Origin: an uncultured Pelagibacteraceae bacterium
GTDB lineage: Bacteria > Pseudomonadota > Alphaproteobacteria > Pelagibacterales > Pelagibacteraceae
Direction: 5' to 3'
Assembly: GCA_902626725.1 (NCBI GenBank)
Contig: CACOGI010000002.1
Location: forward strand, 1-64,000
Length of the DNA stretch: 64,000 nucleotides
Position numbers and translations under genes: made by a program. The notes beneath the pieces were generated by a model. The model was not told the origin of the DNA. It was given only the letters and a program-made list of their open reading frames with translations, and did no database searches. This document shows, one piece after another, positions 1-8,194 of the stretch; the first letter of the stretch is position 1; the number at the start of each line of letters is the position of its first letter.

Positions 1-1
1 A

Positions 2-1075
2 GTAGAAAATAGCTTCATAAATTATTTTAATAAAAAAACTGAAATTTACAAAGGAATGAAACTTATAGATGAAGAATTAGGTGGCACAACACCACTTGAA
101 GTTATTTTAAAATTTCCGAAAAAAGAAGAGTCAGAAACTGGTGAAGATGATGAATTTGAAAATTGGGGAGAGGAAGATGATCAAAATGATGAAAAATATT
201 GGTTTACAAAAGATAAGATAGATAGAATAGCATCTGTACATAATTATTTGGATAGTCTGCCTCAAATTGGAAAAGTTTTATCTTTTTCTTCAATTATTGA
301 TGTAGCAACAGTGTTAAATAATAATAAACCACTTGGTACTTTAGAAATGGGAGTGCTTTATTCAAAAATACCCGAAAGTATTAAAACAGAAATAATTGAT
401 CCATATATTTCAATTAAAGATAATGAAGCAAGAATAAATCTTAGAATAATTGATTCTCAAGAAAATTTAAGAAGAAATGAATTAATAAATAAAATTAACT
501 ATGATCTTCAGAATAAATTGGGTTTAGATGAAAAGGACTTTAAACTTGCTGGTGTTTTGATACTGTTTAATAATTTGCTTCAGAGTCTTTTCAAATCACA
601 AATTCTCACCTTGGGATTAGTGATGATTGGAATATTTGTAATGTTTTTAATCCTTTTTAAAAATATCAAACTTTCTTTGATAGGTGTGGTACCAAATTTT
701 ATAGCGGCTTTTTTTATTTTAGGAATTATAGGATTGCTTGGAATTCCATTAGATATGATGACAATTACAATAGCTGCAATTACTATTGGAATCGCAGTAG
801 ATAACAGTATTCACTACATTTATAGATTTAAGGAAGAATTTACCAATTCAAAAGATTACAATAAAACACTTGAGTTATGCCACTCGACAGTCGGAAGGGC
901 GATCTTAAACACCTCTATTACAATTGTTTTTGGCTTTTCAATTTTAGTTTTATCGAAATTCATTCCAACTATTTATTTTGGAATTTTTACTGGGCTTGCA
1001 ATGTTATTAGCAATGATTTCAGTCTTAACTTTGCTTCCATCTTTGATACTGTTAGTAAAACCTTTTGAAAAATAA
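2..1075 (+). CDS. RND/MMPL-superfamily exporter, C-terminal part (5' truncated by window)
   Basis: The reading frame is open to the first base of the window, so the ORF-track ATG at 56 is internal and the N-terminal half of the protein lies outside. What remains is an acidic periplasmic-type segment (runs of E/D around residues 25-50 of the listed ORF) followed by at least five hydrophobic segments. The motif GIAVDNSIHYIYRF in the membrane part is typical of predicted RND-superfamily exporters (MMPL/hopanoid-transporter-like). Such proteins use the proton gradient to move lipids or hydrophobic molecules in the inner membrane; no substrate can be read here. It ends 4 bases before cvpA, so it may lead into the cvpA-purF transcription unit. 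Confidence 0.8.
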   Translation, partial: VENSFINYFNKKTEIYKGMKLIDEELGGTTPLEVILKFPKKEESETGEDDEFENWGEEDDQNDEKYWFTKDKIDRIASVHNYLDSLPQIGKVLSFSSIIDVATVLNNNKPLGTLEMGVLYSKIPESIKTEIIDPYISIKDNEARINLRIIDSQENLRRNELINKINYDLQNKLGLDEKDFKLAGVLILFNNLLQSLFKSQILTLGLVMIGIFVMFLILFKNIKLSLIGVVPNFIAAFFILGIIGLLGIPLDMMTITIAAITIGIAVDNSIHYIYRFKEEFTNSKDYNKTLELCHSTVGRAILNTSITIVFGFSILVLSKFIPTIYFGIFTGLAMLLAMISVLTLLPSLILLVKPFEK

Positions 1076-1079
1076 TTAA

Positions 1080-1625
1080 ATGCTAGATGTTTTAATTGAT
1101 TTTTACTACAAGATTTCAATTATTGATCTAATATATATAATCATAACAACCCTCTCATTAATAAAATGTTATAAAAAAGGTTTTGTTCTTAGTATACTTT
1201 CAATCACTAAGTGGCTTCTTGCATATATTATAACATTAATAATATTTCCAAAAATTAAGCCATTCTTCAAAGATATAATTGATAATGAATATGTCCTTGA
1301 TATAGGGCTTGGAATTTCAATTTTTATAATTGTAATTTTTTTAGTTCTTATGATTAATAGAGGGATTAGTAGAGCAATTAGGTACACTGGTATCGGAGGT
1401 CTAGATACATTGTTTGGATTCTTTTTTGGATTTATTAGAGCCTACATTATCAGTGTATTGATATTTTCAGGCACACATATTGTCTATAATCATAGCAAAT
1501 GGCCAATAAATACAGATAAATCATACATCTTTCCATATTTAGAAAAAGGTAGTAATTATTTAATTAAAGAATTTCCAAATGAAAAAAAATATCAAGATTC
1601 TAAAGAAAAAATTGAAGAACTTTGA
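1080..1625 (+). CDS. cvpA: CvpA family inner-membrane protein
   Basis: This 181-residue protein has four hydrophobic segments and the CvpA pattern of a short N-terminal membrane hairpin, a basic loop with RAIRYTGIGGLDTLFGFFFGF, and a polar C-terminus. CvpA proteins are linked to colicin V export and envelope homeostasis in other bacteria, but the biochemical activity is unknown. Its place directly before purF is the same as in E. coli and many proteobacteria and supports the call. The 3' end overlaps the purF start by 47 bases, so the two are probably translated from one message. Confidence 0.85.
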   Translation: MLDVLIDFYYKISIIDLIYIIITTLSLIKCYKKGFVLSILSITKWLLAYIITLIIFPKIKPFFKDIIDNEYVLDIGLGISIFIIVIFLVLMINRGISRAIRYTGIGGLDTLFGFFFGFIRAYIISVLIFSGTHIVYNHSKWPINTDKSYIFPYLEKGSNYLIKEFPNEKKYQDSKEKIEEL

Positions 1626-3060
1626 TCCTAAATTAAAGGAAGAATGTGGAATATTTGGCATTAGCAACGCTAAAGATGCCTCAGCTTTAACTGCATTAGG
1701 ACTTCATGCTCTTCAACATCGAGGACAAGAAGGTTGTGGGATAGTAACTTTTAATGGTGAACAATATTTTTCTGAAAAAAGATTTGGTTTGGTGGGTGAT
1801 AATTTTAATAAAGAAAAAATTTTAAAAAAACTGCAGGGTAATTATGCTATTGGACATAATCGATATAGCACTACAGGAGAAAATACTTTAAGAAATATCC
1901 AACCTTTTTTTGCAGATACAAATGCTGGCGGAATAGGTGTAGCTCACAATGGAAATTTAACAAACTCAATTTCATTAAGAAAAAAATTAGTAGAGGATGG
2001 TGCAATTTTTTATACAACTTCAGATACAGAGACGATTGTTCAATTAATTGCAAAATCTAAAAGAATAAAGACTATAGATAAAATTGTTGACGCTATTTTT
2101 CAAATTCAGGGTGGATACGCTTTAGTAATGCTTACTCAAAACTCCCTAGTTGGAGTTAGAGACCCATTTGGTATCAGACCCTTAGTTATAGGAAAATTAA
2201 AAAATAGTTATGTTTTAACGTCAGAAACATGTGCACTAGACATAATTGGTGCGAAATTTATTCGAGAAGTTCAAAATGGAGAAATCGTTTTAATTGAAAA
2301 CGATGAGTTAAAAAGTATTAAGCCTTTTCCAGAAAAAAAAGTTAGACCATGTGTTTTTGAGTACATTTACTTTGCAAGACCAGATAGTGTTCTTGATGGT
2401 AAAACTGCTTACGAACACAGAAAAAGTCTTGGCGCAGAACTAGCAAAAGAAAATGATATAGATGCTGATATTGTTGTACCAGTTCCTGACTCTGGAAATG
2501 CAGCAGCTTTAGGTTTTGCTCAACATCTTTCAATGAATTTTGAATTGGGCTTAGTGCGAAATCACTATGTGGGAAGAACTTTTATTGAACCAAGTCAAAA
2601 AATAAGAAGTTTAGGTGTAAAATTGAAATTAAATGCGAATAAATCAGCAATAAAGGATAAGAAAATAATTTTAATTGATGACTCCTTGGTTAGAGGAACA
2701 ACTTCGTATAAGATTGTCAAAATGTTATATGATGCTGGGGCAAAGGAAGTTCACGTTAAAATCGCGTGTCCAGAAATAAGATATCCTGATTTTTATGGAG
2801 TAGACACTCCTACCAAAAAAGAGTTGTTAGCTGCTAACAAAACAAATAAAGAAATTTGTGATTATATTGGTGCTAAATCATTAAAATTTTTATCTTTAGA
2901 GGGCATGTATAAAGCAATAGGTTTTGATAGAAGAAATGATATTTACCCTCAGTTGACTGATCATTATTTTACTGGAGATTACCCTGTTAAACCAATTGAT
3001 GAGCTAGGTGATAACAAAATAACCCAATTATCATTATTGAATAATACTTCAAACAATTAA
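1579..3060 (+). CDS. purF: Amidophosphoribosyltransferase (first step of purine synthesis)
   Basis: PurF moves the amide nitrogen of glutamine onto PRPP to make 5-phosphoribosylamine in the cytoplasm. The N-terminal Ntn glutaminase domain has the catalytic cysteine in EECGIFG (Cys23), so a propeptide of about 22 residues would be removed. The HRGQEGCG and YSTTG motifs follow. The C-terminal phosphoribosyltransferase domain carries the PRPP motif IILIDDSLVRGTTS near residues 363-376. At 493 residues it has normal length. The start lies inside the end of cvpA and no nearer ATG would keep the region before Cys23, so the overlap looks real. An HD-domain gene begins on the base after its stop codon. 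Confidence 0.95.
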   Translation: MKKNIKILKKKLKNFDPKLKEECGIFGISNAKDASALTALGLHALQHRGQEGCGIVTFNGEQYFSEKRFGLVGDNFNKEKILKKLQGNYAIGHNRYSTTGENTLRNIQPFFADTNAGGIGVAHNGNLTNSISLRKKLVEDGAIFYTTSDTETIVQLIAKSKRIKTIDKIVDAIFQIQGGYALVMLTQNSLVGVRDPFGIRPLVIGKLKNSYVLTSETCALDIIGAKFIREVQNGEIVLIENDELKSIKPFPEKKVRPCVFEYIYFARPDSVLDGKTAYEHRKSLGAELAKENDIDADIVVPVPDSGNAAALGFAQHLSMNFELGLVRNHYVGRTFIEPSQKIRSLGVKLKLNANKSAIKDKKIILIDDSLVRGTTSYKIVKMLYDAGAKEVHVKIACPEIRYPDFYGVDTPTKKELLAANKTNKEICDYIGAKSLKFLSLEGMYKAIGFDRRNDIYPQLTDHYFTGDYPVKPIDELGDNKITQLSLLNNTSNN

Positions 3061-3618
3061 ATGAAAACTGTCAAATTTACAGAGATGAAAAAAGGAACTA
3101 AAGAAGAATATCTTTTATTAGACGAATATGAGCAAGATTATATCAACAACACCGCTGATAGAATTTTAAAATTCATGAAGGGACTTACTTCAACATTAGA
3201 AGGTTATAAAATCACAAGACTTGAGCATTCTCTTCAAACAGCAACAAGAGCTTTTAAAGATAATGCCGATGAAGAGATGGTAGTCGCTGCTTTGCTTCAT
3301 GATATTGGTGATGAATTAGCTCCACTTAATCACTCAGAATATGCTGCTGCGGTGCTCAAACCATATGTAAGTGAAAAAACTCATTGGATAATTGAAAAAC
3401 ATGGCGAATTTCAAATGTATTATTATGCTCACCATTTAGGAAAAAATAAAAACCAAAGAGACAAATATAAAGATCATAAATACTTTGATGATGCTATTTA
3501 CTTTTGTGAAAAATGGGATCAAGCTTCATTTGATCCAGATTATAAAAGTATGACACTAGAGGAATTTGAACCTATGGTGAAAAGAATATTTTCTAGAAAA
3601 CCATATTCTTCACTTTAA
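3061..3618 (+). CDS. HD-domain protein, candidate mixed-valent diiron oxygenase rather than phosphohydrolase
   Basis: This is a 185-residue single-domain HD protein. Candidate metal ligands are His56 (LEHSLQT), His80-Asp81 (LLHDIGDE), His91, His108 or His114, and Asp153 (KWDQASFD). HD proteins are often phosphohydrolases. However, a small family with six ligands (PhnZ, TmpB, myo-inositol oxygenase) are diiron oxygenases acting on phosphonates or polyols, and the H-HD-H-H-D arrangement here, with the same 24-residue spacing between the first His and the HD pair as in PhnZ, fits that group. That is inference: the His80 to His91 spacing is shorter than in PhnZ. The gene abuts purF with no gap, so it is probably co-transcribed with it. 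Confidence 0.7.
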   Translation: MKTVKFTEMKKGTKEEYLLLDEYEQDYINNTADRILKFMKGLTSTLEGYKITRLEHSLQTATRAFKDNADEEMVVAALLHDIGDELAPLNHSEYAAAVLKPYVSEKTHWIIEKHGEFQMYYYAHHLGKNKNQRDKYKDHKYFDDAIYFCEKWDQASFDPDYKSMTLEEFEPMVKRIFSRKPYSSL

Positions 3619-3666
3619 ATTTTTTGATAAAATAATAACAAAAAAATTTGTAATCTTTATTAAAAT

Positions 3667-4527
3667 ATGAAAAATTTAACTGATCAGCAAAAAGGTTCCT
3701 TGCTTGCTTTTATTGCGGTAATGTTTATTACACCTGACTCTTTGCTAATAAGGTTATCAAATGTTGATACTTGGGGTTTAGTTTTTTACAGAGGTATTAT
3801 TCCATTTTTTACTGTTTTTTTCGGAATGCTTATTATTTATAAACTAAGTTTTTTTAAGATGTTGCTATCAAGTGGTTATCACGGAATTATTTACGTGATT
3901 ACCTTTAGTATAACAAACATTACATTTGTAGTTTCAATTCAAAACACAAATGTAGCTAATACTCTTGTCATGATAGCGACTGCACCAATGTTATCAGCTA
4001 TACTCGGTGCAATAATTTTAAAAGAAGCGCCAGATAAAAAAACATGGGTTTCTATAATTATTACTTTTTTAGCAATAATTTATATTTTTTTTGACTCTAT
4101 CAAATTAGGTAATTTTTATGGTGATATACTTGGATTTATAACTTCAGTAGGTCTCGCTGTAGGAGCGGTAACTATTCGCTCAGGTAAATCTAAAAATTTA
4201 GTACCTGCTGCCGTTATAGGTAAATTATTTGTTGCTTTTTTTGCTTTATTTTTTATTAAAAATTTTGCACTTGAAAATAATGACTTAATTATCGTTCCTT
4301 TAATGTGTGTTTTGTGTGTAGCAATACCTTTTGTGTTGGTAACTATTGCCCCTAGATTTATACCAGCAGCAGAAGTAAACCTATTTTTTTTACTTGAGAC
4401 AATCATAGGGCCAATTTGGGTCTGGATGATAATTAAAGAACAACCAAGTATTGAAACCCTTTTGGGTGGGATAGTTATAATTTCAACAATAGCAATTCAC
4501 TCATTTTTAAAGTTAAAAAATTCTTAG
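3667..4527 (+). CDS. EamA/DMT-family permease
   Basis: The protein has 286 residues with about ten hydrophobic segments in two similar halves, the hallmark of the drug/metabolite transporter superfamily. The second half contains APRFIPAAEVNLFFLLETIIGPIWVW, a typical EamA end with the conserved Glu and Pro. These permeases export or import amino acids and other small metabolites; the substrate cannot be deduced. It is one of three EamA genes in this window (also at 9.4 and 26.2 kb), each in a different context. It starts 48 bases after the HD-domain gene and precedes an MFS gene in the same direction. Confidence 0.85.
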   Translation: MKNLTDQQKGSLLAFIAVMFITPDSLLIRLSNVDTWGLVFYRGIIPFFTVFFGMLIIYKLSFFKMLLSSGYHGIIYVITFSITNITFVVSIQNTNVANTLVMIATAPMLSAILGAIILKEAPDKKTWVSIIITFLAIIYIFFDSIKLGNFYGDILGFITSVGLAVGAVTIRSGKSKNLVPAAVIGKLFVAFFALFFIKNFALENNDLIIVPLMCVLCVAIPFVLVTIAPRFIPAAEVNLFFLLETIIGPIWVWMIIKEQPSIETLLGGIVIISTIAIHSFLKLKNS

Positions 4528-4584
4528 GCTTGTCACAATTAAGACTTGATTTAATAATACATCGCAAATAATTACATCAATTTT

Positions 4585-5868
4585 ATGAATAAAGTTTTAA
4601 AAAATTCTTGGGCTCTATTTTTGGGTATGGGATGTATAATGATGGCTTATGGCTTCCAAGGATCCCTTTTGGGAGTAAGAGCTGTACAAGAGGAATTTAG
4701 CCTTACTGCAACTGGATTTATGATGTCTGGATATTTTGTAGGATATTTTATTGGTGCAGCTACTATTCCAAATATAATTTCAAGAGTTGGTCATATCAGA
4801 GTTTTTGCTGCTTTTGCATCTCTAGCTTCACTAGTTATTTTGGTACACTCTATTTTAATACATCCATTTATTTGGTTTTTATTAAGAGTGCTAACTGGAG
4901 TAAGTATGGTTTGTATTTATACGGTTGCTGAGAGTTGGCTTAATGACCGATCAAGTAATAAAAATAGAGGAAGTGTTCTATCTATTTATATGGTTATACT
5001 TTATGGAACCATGGGTATTGGCATGTTTTTACTAAATTTTAGTAGCCCTAAAAATTTTGAACCTTTTATTTTAGTTTCAGTCATAACTTCAGCAGCTTTA
5101 ATTCCAATCTTGTTAACTAAAAAAAAACCTCCAACCTTTAAAAAGATCAAGGCGATGACACTCAAAGAACTTTATGACGCCTCTCCATTTGGAATTGTGA
5201 GCTCTTTTTTTTATGGAACAATTCAGGCAGCTTTATTTACTTTGTTGGCTGTTTATGCAACTTCAATGAATTTTACAATACTAGAAATATCAATTGTGAC
5301 TTTTCTTTTGGCTATTTCTGGAGCAGTCTCTCAATTTCCAGTTGGAAAAATATCTGATTTATATGATAGAAGAAAAGTAATAGTTTTTTCTACTTTCGGT
5401 GCTGCTGCTTTTGCAATATTAGCAATTTTAGTATCTAGACAAATGTACTTACCAGATGGACTTGCAACAAGCAAAACTTGGTTTTACATTTTTTTAATTC
5501 TTTTTTCATTTTGTAGTTTGCCGATGTTTTCTTTGATTTTAGCTCACACAAACGACTATATTCCTAAAGAAAAATTTGTTGCGGCAGGCGCAGGTCTTCA
5601 ATTTGTATTTGGCTTAGGAGCAATGAGTGGCCCATTTCTATGTTCTATATTTATGGATATAGTGGGTTCGAACGGATTTTTTATTTTTTTATTTTTCTTT
5701 CACTCAATAATTGGCTTATTTGGAATTTATAGAATGAAGGTGAGACAAACAGTAGATAATCCAGACTCTCAATTTGTCGCAATGCCGCAGACTATTACTC
5801 CTGCAGGTATTGAATTAAACCCTGTAACTGAACCTATAGAAGAACCTGAAAAAACTCAGGAAAAATAG
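4585..5868 (+). CDS. Major facilitator superfamily transporter
   Basis: This 427-residue protein has about twelve hydrophobic segments. The loop motif GKISDLYDRRKVIVFS after the seventh segment is the MFS motif A equivalent in the second half. The general look (MMAYGFQGSLLGVRAV near the N-terminus) resembles the YcaD-like or UMF-type MFS branch, whose substrates are unknown. The C-terminal 40 residues are polar and Pro/Glu-rich and should be cytoplasmic. No signal for the substrate comes from the neighbours. Confidence 0.85.
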   Translation: MNKVLKNSWALFLGMGCIMMAYGFQGSLLGVRAVQEEFSLTATGFMMSGYFVGYFIGAATIPNIISRVGHIRVFAAFASLASLVILVHSILIHPFIWFLLRVLTGVSMVCIYTVAESWLNDRSSNKNRGSVLSIYMVILYGTMGIGMFLLNFSSPKNFEPFILVSVITSAALIPILLTKKKPPTFKKIKAMTLKELYDASPFGIVSSFFYGTIQAALFTLLAVYATSMNFTILEISIVTFLLAISGAVSQFPVGKISDLYDRRKVIVFSTFGAAAFAILAILVSRQMYLPDGLATSKTWFYIFLILFSFCSLPMFSLILAHTNDYIPKEKFVAAGAGLQFVFGLGAMSGPFLCSIFMDIVGSNGFFIFLFFFHSIIGLFGIYRMKVRQTVDNPDSQFVAMPQTITPAGIELNPVTEPIEEPEKTQEK

Positions 5869-5987
5869 ATTTAAAAATAATTGAATATCGCTTTCAGGTT
5901 GAACTCAAAATAGTCACTCAAATAATTCTTTATTAAAATTTATATTGAAAAATTATTTATTCTCTAGTGAAATATAGAATTAATAAA

Positions 5988-6785
5988 ATGCCTCAAAAAC
6001 AAAAAAAAATTAAAAAATCAAAGAAAATAAGTTTTATCTTAAATAAGGTAATAGATGATTATAAAAAAAAACAAAAAAGTAACGAAAAAAAAGAGATTAA
6101 ATTAAGGGAAGAGTTTGTAAAAAAAGAAGCAAATAAAAATTTACAGAAAGAAAAAGAACTTAAAATTCGTGAAGATGAACTCAAAAGAAAAGAGGATCAA
6201 GTAAGAAAAAGAGATGATGATTTAAGGAAAAAAGATCAACAATTACGACAAAAAGATGATGATTTAAGACAAAAAGAAAAAGAAATAAGAATTAAAGATA
6301 AAGAATTTGAAAATAAAAATATGGAACTCCTTAATAGAGTTGATGAATTCAAATTAAAAGAAGTTGAACTAAATAACAAAGAAGATAAACAAAATAAATT
6401 GTTAAAAGAATTAAAAAAGAGAGAATCTGATTTACAACAAAGTATAGAAATACAAAATAAACGTGAACTAGATCTAAAAATCAGAGAAGAAGAGCAAAAG
6501 AAAAAAGATTTGAAAGAATTAAGAAAAAAACAAAGAGAACAAAAACAAAGAGAAGAAGAAGAAGCAAGACAAAAAGACCTAGAGGCTCAAAGAATTAAAG
6601 AATGGGAAGAAAAATTTGATGAAGAGCAAAGAATTAAACTTAAAGAAGAATTGATTAGAGAGGAAAAAATTGAACAAAGAGAAAAATTGAGAAGAGCAAT
6701 CAAAGAACAAGAAGATAAAACCCTTCAAGATGAACTATTCAACAGACTCGATGCTTTTGAAGTTAACGATACCAAAAAAAATTAA
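5988..6785 (+). CDS. Highly charged heptad-repeat helical protein of unknown function
   Basis: I do not recognise this family. The product is almost wholly Lys/Arg/Glu/Asp/Gln, with no signal peptide or membrane segment. Between about residues 57 and 133 (counted from the ATG) it has eleven uninterrupted seven-residue units of the form E/D/Q-L/V/I/F-K/R-x-K/R-E/D-x, such as DLRKKDQ, QLRQKDD and DLRQKEK. Each unit has only one hydrophobic residue, so the region may be a charged single helix rather than a classical two-hydrophobic coiled coil. The ORF track starts at a GTG at 5967; I prefer the ATG at 5988 because the GTG has no ribosome-binding site, but neither is strong. It could be a scaffold or filament protein. 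Confidence 0.7.
   Translation: MPQKQKKIKKSKKISFILNKVIDDYKKKQKSNEKKEIKLREEFVKKEANKNLQKEKELKIREDELKRKEDQVRKRDDDLRKKDQQLRQKDDDLRQKEKEIRIKDKEFENKNMELLNRVDEFKLKEVELNNKEDKQNKLLKELKKRESDLQQSIEIQNKRELDLKIREEEQKKKDLKELRKKQREQKQREEEEARQKDLEAQRIKEWEEKFDEEQRIKLKEELIREEKIEQREKLRRAIKEQEDKTLQDELFNRLDAFEVNDTKKN
6156..6386 (+). repeat. Eleven 21-base coding repeats (heptad units)
   Basis: This stretch encodes eleven seven-residue units in a row, and at DNA level a 21-base period can be followed by eye, for example the near-identical segments around gatgatgatttaag. The units are degenerate and in frame, so this is an internal protein repeat rather than a CRISPR or intergenic satellite. Confidence 0.75.
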
Positions 6786-6848
6786 TAAAAAAAATTTATT
6801 TTTAAAAAACACTCTGTTTACTTAAATCTTTAAGACAATAAATCTTAA

Positions 6849-7076
6849 ATGAATAAAGAAAATAAAATTAAGCTTTGGAAAATAATTCAACAAGCAGGCG
6901 ATTTTTTAAAAGGGCAATTACCTGATCACCCTTATCATCCAAAGGGTAGAAATCCGTACGCGCATGTTGCTTTGTGTGTAAGAGAAAAATTTAGTGCTAG
7001 TTATAAAGACATTCCAGATGAAAAATTTAATGAAGTTATAAAATTTATTGAGTTTTTAAAGCAAAATCCAAATTAA
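6849..7076 (+). CDS. Small conserved-looking protein with ORF6C-like C-terminus
   Basis: This is a 75-residue soluble protein without cysteine pairs, signal peptide or membrane segment. The middle holds a PDHPYHPKGRNPYAHVALCVREKF stretch, and the C-terminal part (SYKDIPDEKFNEVIKFIEFL) looks like the small helical ORF6C-type segment seen at the end of some phage antirepressor proteins. That likeness is from memory and weak. It stands alone on the plus strand, 63 bases after the charged-helix gene, and ends one base before the converging amidinotransferase gene. The function is unknown. Confidence 0.6.
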   Translation: MNKENKIKLWKIIQQAGDFLKGQLPDHPYHPKGRNPYAHVALCVREKFSASYKDIPDEKFNEVIKFIEFLKQNPN

Positions 7077-7077
7077 A

Positions 7078-8193
7078 TCATTGTTTTGGAAAATAATCCT
7101 TTAATTCCCCTTCTCTATACACATCTGCAGTACAACAATGCAAACCACCTCCAAAAGCATAAGCATCTCTTAACTCAATAGGAATTACTTCCATGCCAAG
7201 TTGATCAAGTTGGTCTGCTTGATATTTTTCACTTTTCTCCACACAAACAGTTTTGGGATCTAATACTAAAACATTCATAGATAACCAAACTGATGAATAA
7301 CACAATGCAGGTGGTTCATTATGAGCAGGTTGTGCAGCATCAACTATTTCCCATCCATTATTTTCAAATAATCGTCTTTGTTCTTTAGGTAATCTTCTTT
7401 GAGGATTGTTGATTATTAAACCTTCTTTAATTGGAGTAAAAGTTGCATCAATATGAATTGGATAAGGATCACCTGGAAAATTAACTGCATGCACTCTGTG
7501 ATTTTTATAATGTCTTTTAAGCCAATCAATGCCTTTTAAATTTGTTGTGAAACCATGTTGAACGACTAAATCTTTACCAAAACGCAATACATCTGCTGCA
7601 TCAAATAATGGTTCTTCCTCAGTTGTCACAAAAAATTTATCCTCTGTCCATTGTAGTCTTTTCTGAATACCTATCTTATCAGATAGATAATCCTTTCGAT
7701 AATCTGCATCAGTTAGTCTTGGTTTTGGAGCTGACTCATGTCTCATATTTGGATCAGAGTTATAATATTTTTGTAATAGGGGACGATAAGTTAGGTATTC
7801 AAACCATCTACATCTATAACTCATTGTTGCTTCTAAAATTTCATTTCCAACAGTTAGCAAAACATCTCTGGGTGGCATACAGCCAAACATTGTCTCAGCC
7901 TCCCAGTCTGGTGTTGAGGTTTTTTGGTTAAAATCTATAGGCGTGGGTCTATCCACTTTTATTCCTCGCTTTACTAATATATTAGAAAAATCATCTAATA
8001 ATTGATTTGCTTTATCAACTGTGTCTTTTGTTCTAGGACCAAATTTTCCTCTCATATCAGAGTCCTCTGGTACCTTTGCATCAAGAGCCGGCTCAGGTGC
8101 TGGTATGCATGTACCATCTGCCCTACCTACTATAACATGTTTAAGAGGATCCCATTCATTCCAACTATTTACAATTTTTTTTTGTTTGCTCAT
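7078..8193 (-). CDS. Arginine:glycine amidinotransferase homologue
   Basis: AGAT-type enzymes transfer the amidino group of arginine to glycine, giving ornithine and guanidinoacetate; the reaction is reversible. The sequence follows vertebrate GATM closely: LFDAADVLRFGKDL (catalytic Asp region), PIHIDATFTPI (catalytic His) and GGGLHCCTADV (nucleophilic Cys), with WLSMNVLVLDP between. All three catalytic positions are present. The ORF track begins at 8265, but that start lies inside the preceding gene; MSKQKKIVNSWNEWDPLK at 8193 begins one base after the creatinase stop codon and matches the family N-terminus. It is the last gene of a run EamA-creatinase-AGAT. Other amidinotransferase substrates, including taurine-like amines, cannot be excluded. 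Confidence 0.9.
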   Translation of the reverse strand: MSKQKKIVNSWNEWDPLKHVIVGRADGTCIPAPEPALDAKVPEDSDMRGKFGPRTKDTVDKANQLLDDFSNILVKRGIKVDRPTPIDFNQKTSTPDWEAETMFGCMPPRDVLLTVGNEILEATMSYRCRWFEYLTYRPLLQKYYNSDPNMRHESAPKPRLTDADYRKDYLSDKIGIQKRLQWTEDKFFVTTEEEPLFDAADVLRFGKDLVVQHGFTTNLKGIDWLKRHYKNHRVHAVNFPGDPYPIHIDATFTPIKEGLIINNPQRRLPKEQRRLFENNGWEIVDAAQPAHNEPPALCYSSVWLSMNVLVLDPKTVCVEKSEKYQADQLDQLGMEVIPIELRDAYAFGGGLHCCTADVYREGELKDYFPKQ

Positions 8194-8194
8194 T

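Noticed and set aside
5660-5690. ggttcgaac motif like a tRNA T-arm
   Set aside because: It is inside the MFS coding sequence, with no acceptor stem or anticodon arm around it. No tRNA was found in the window.
6156-6386. Regular 21-base repeats as possible CRISPR or satellite
   Set aside because: Repeats are contiguous, degenerate and in frame with a heptad protein pattern; no spacers.
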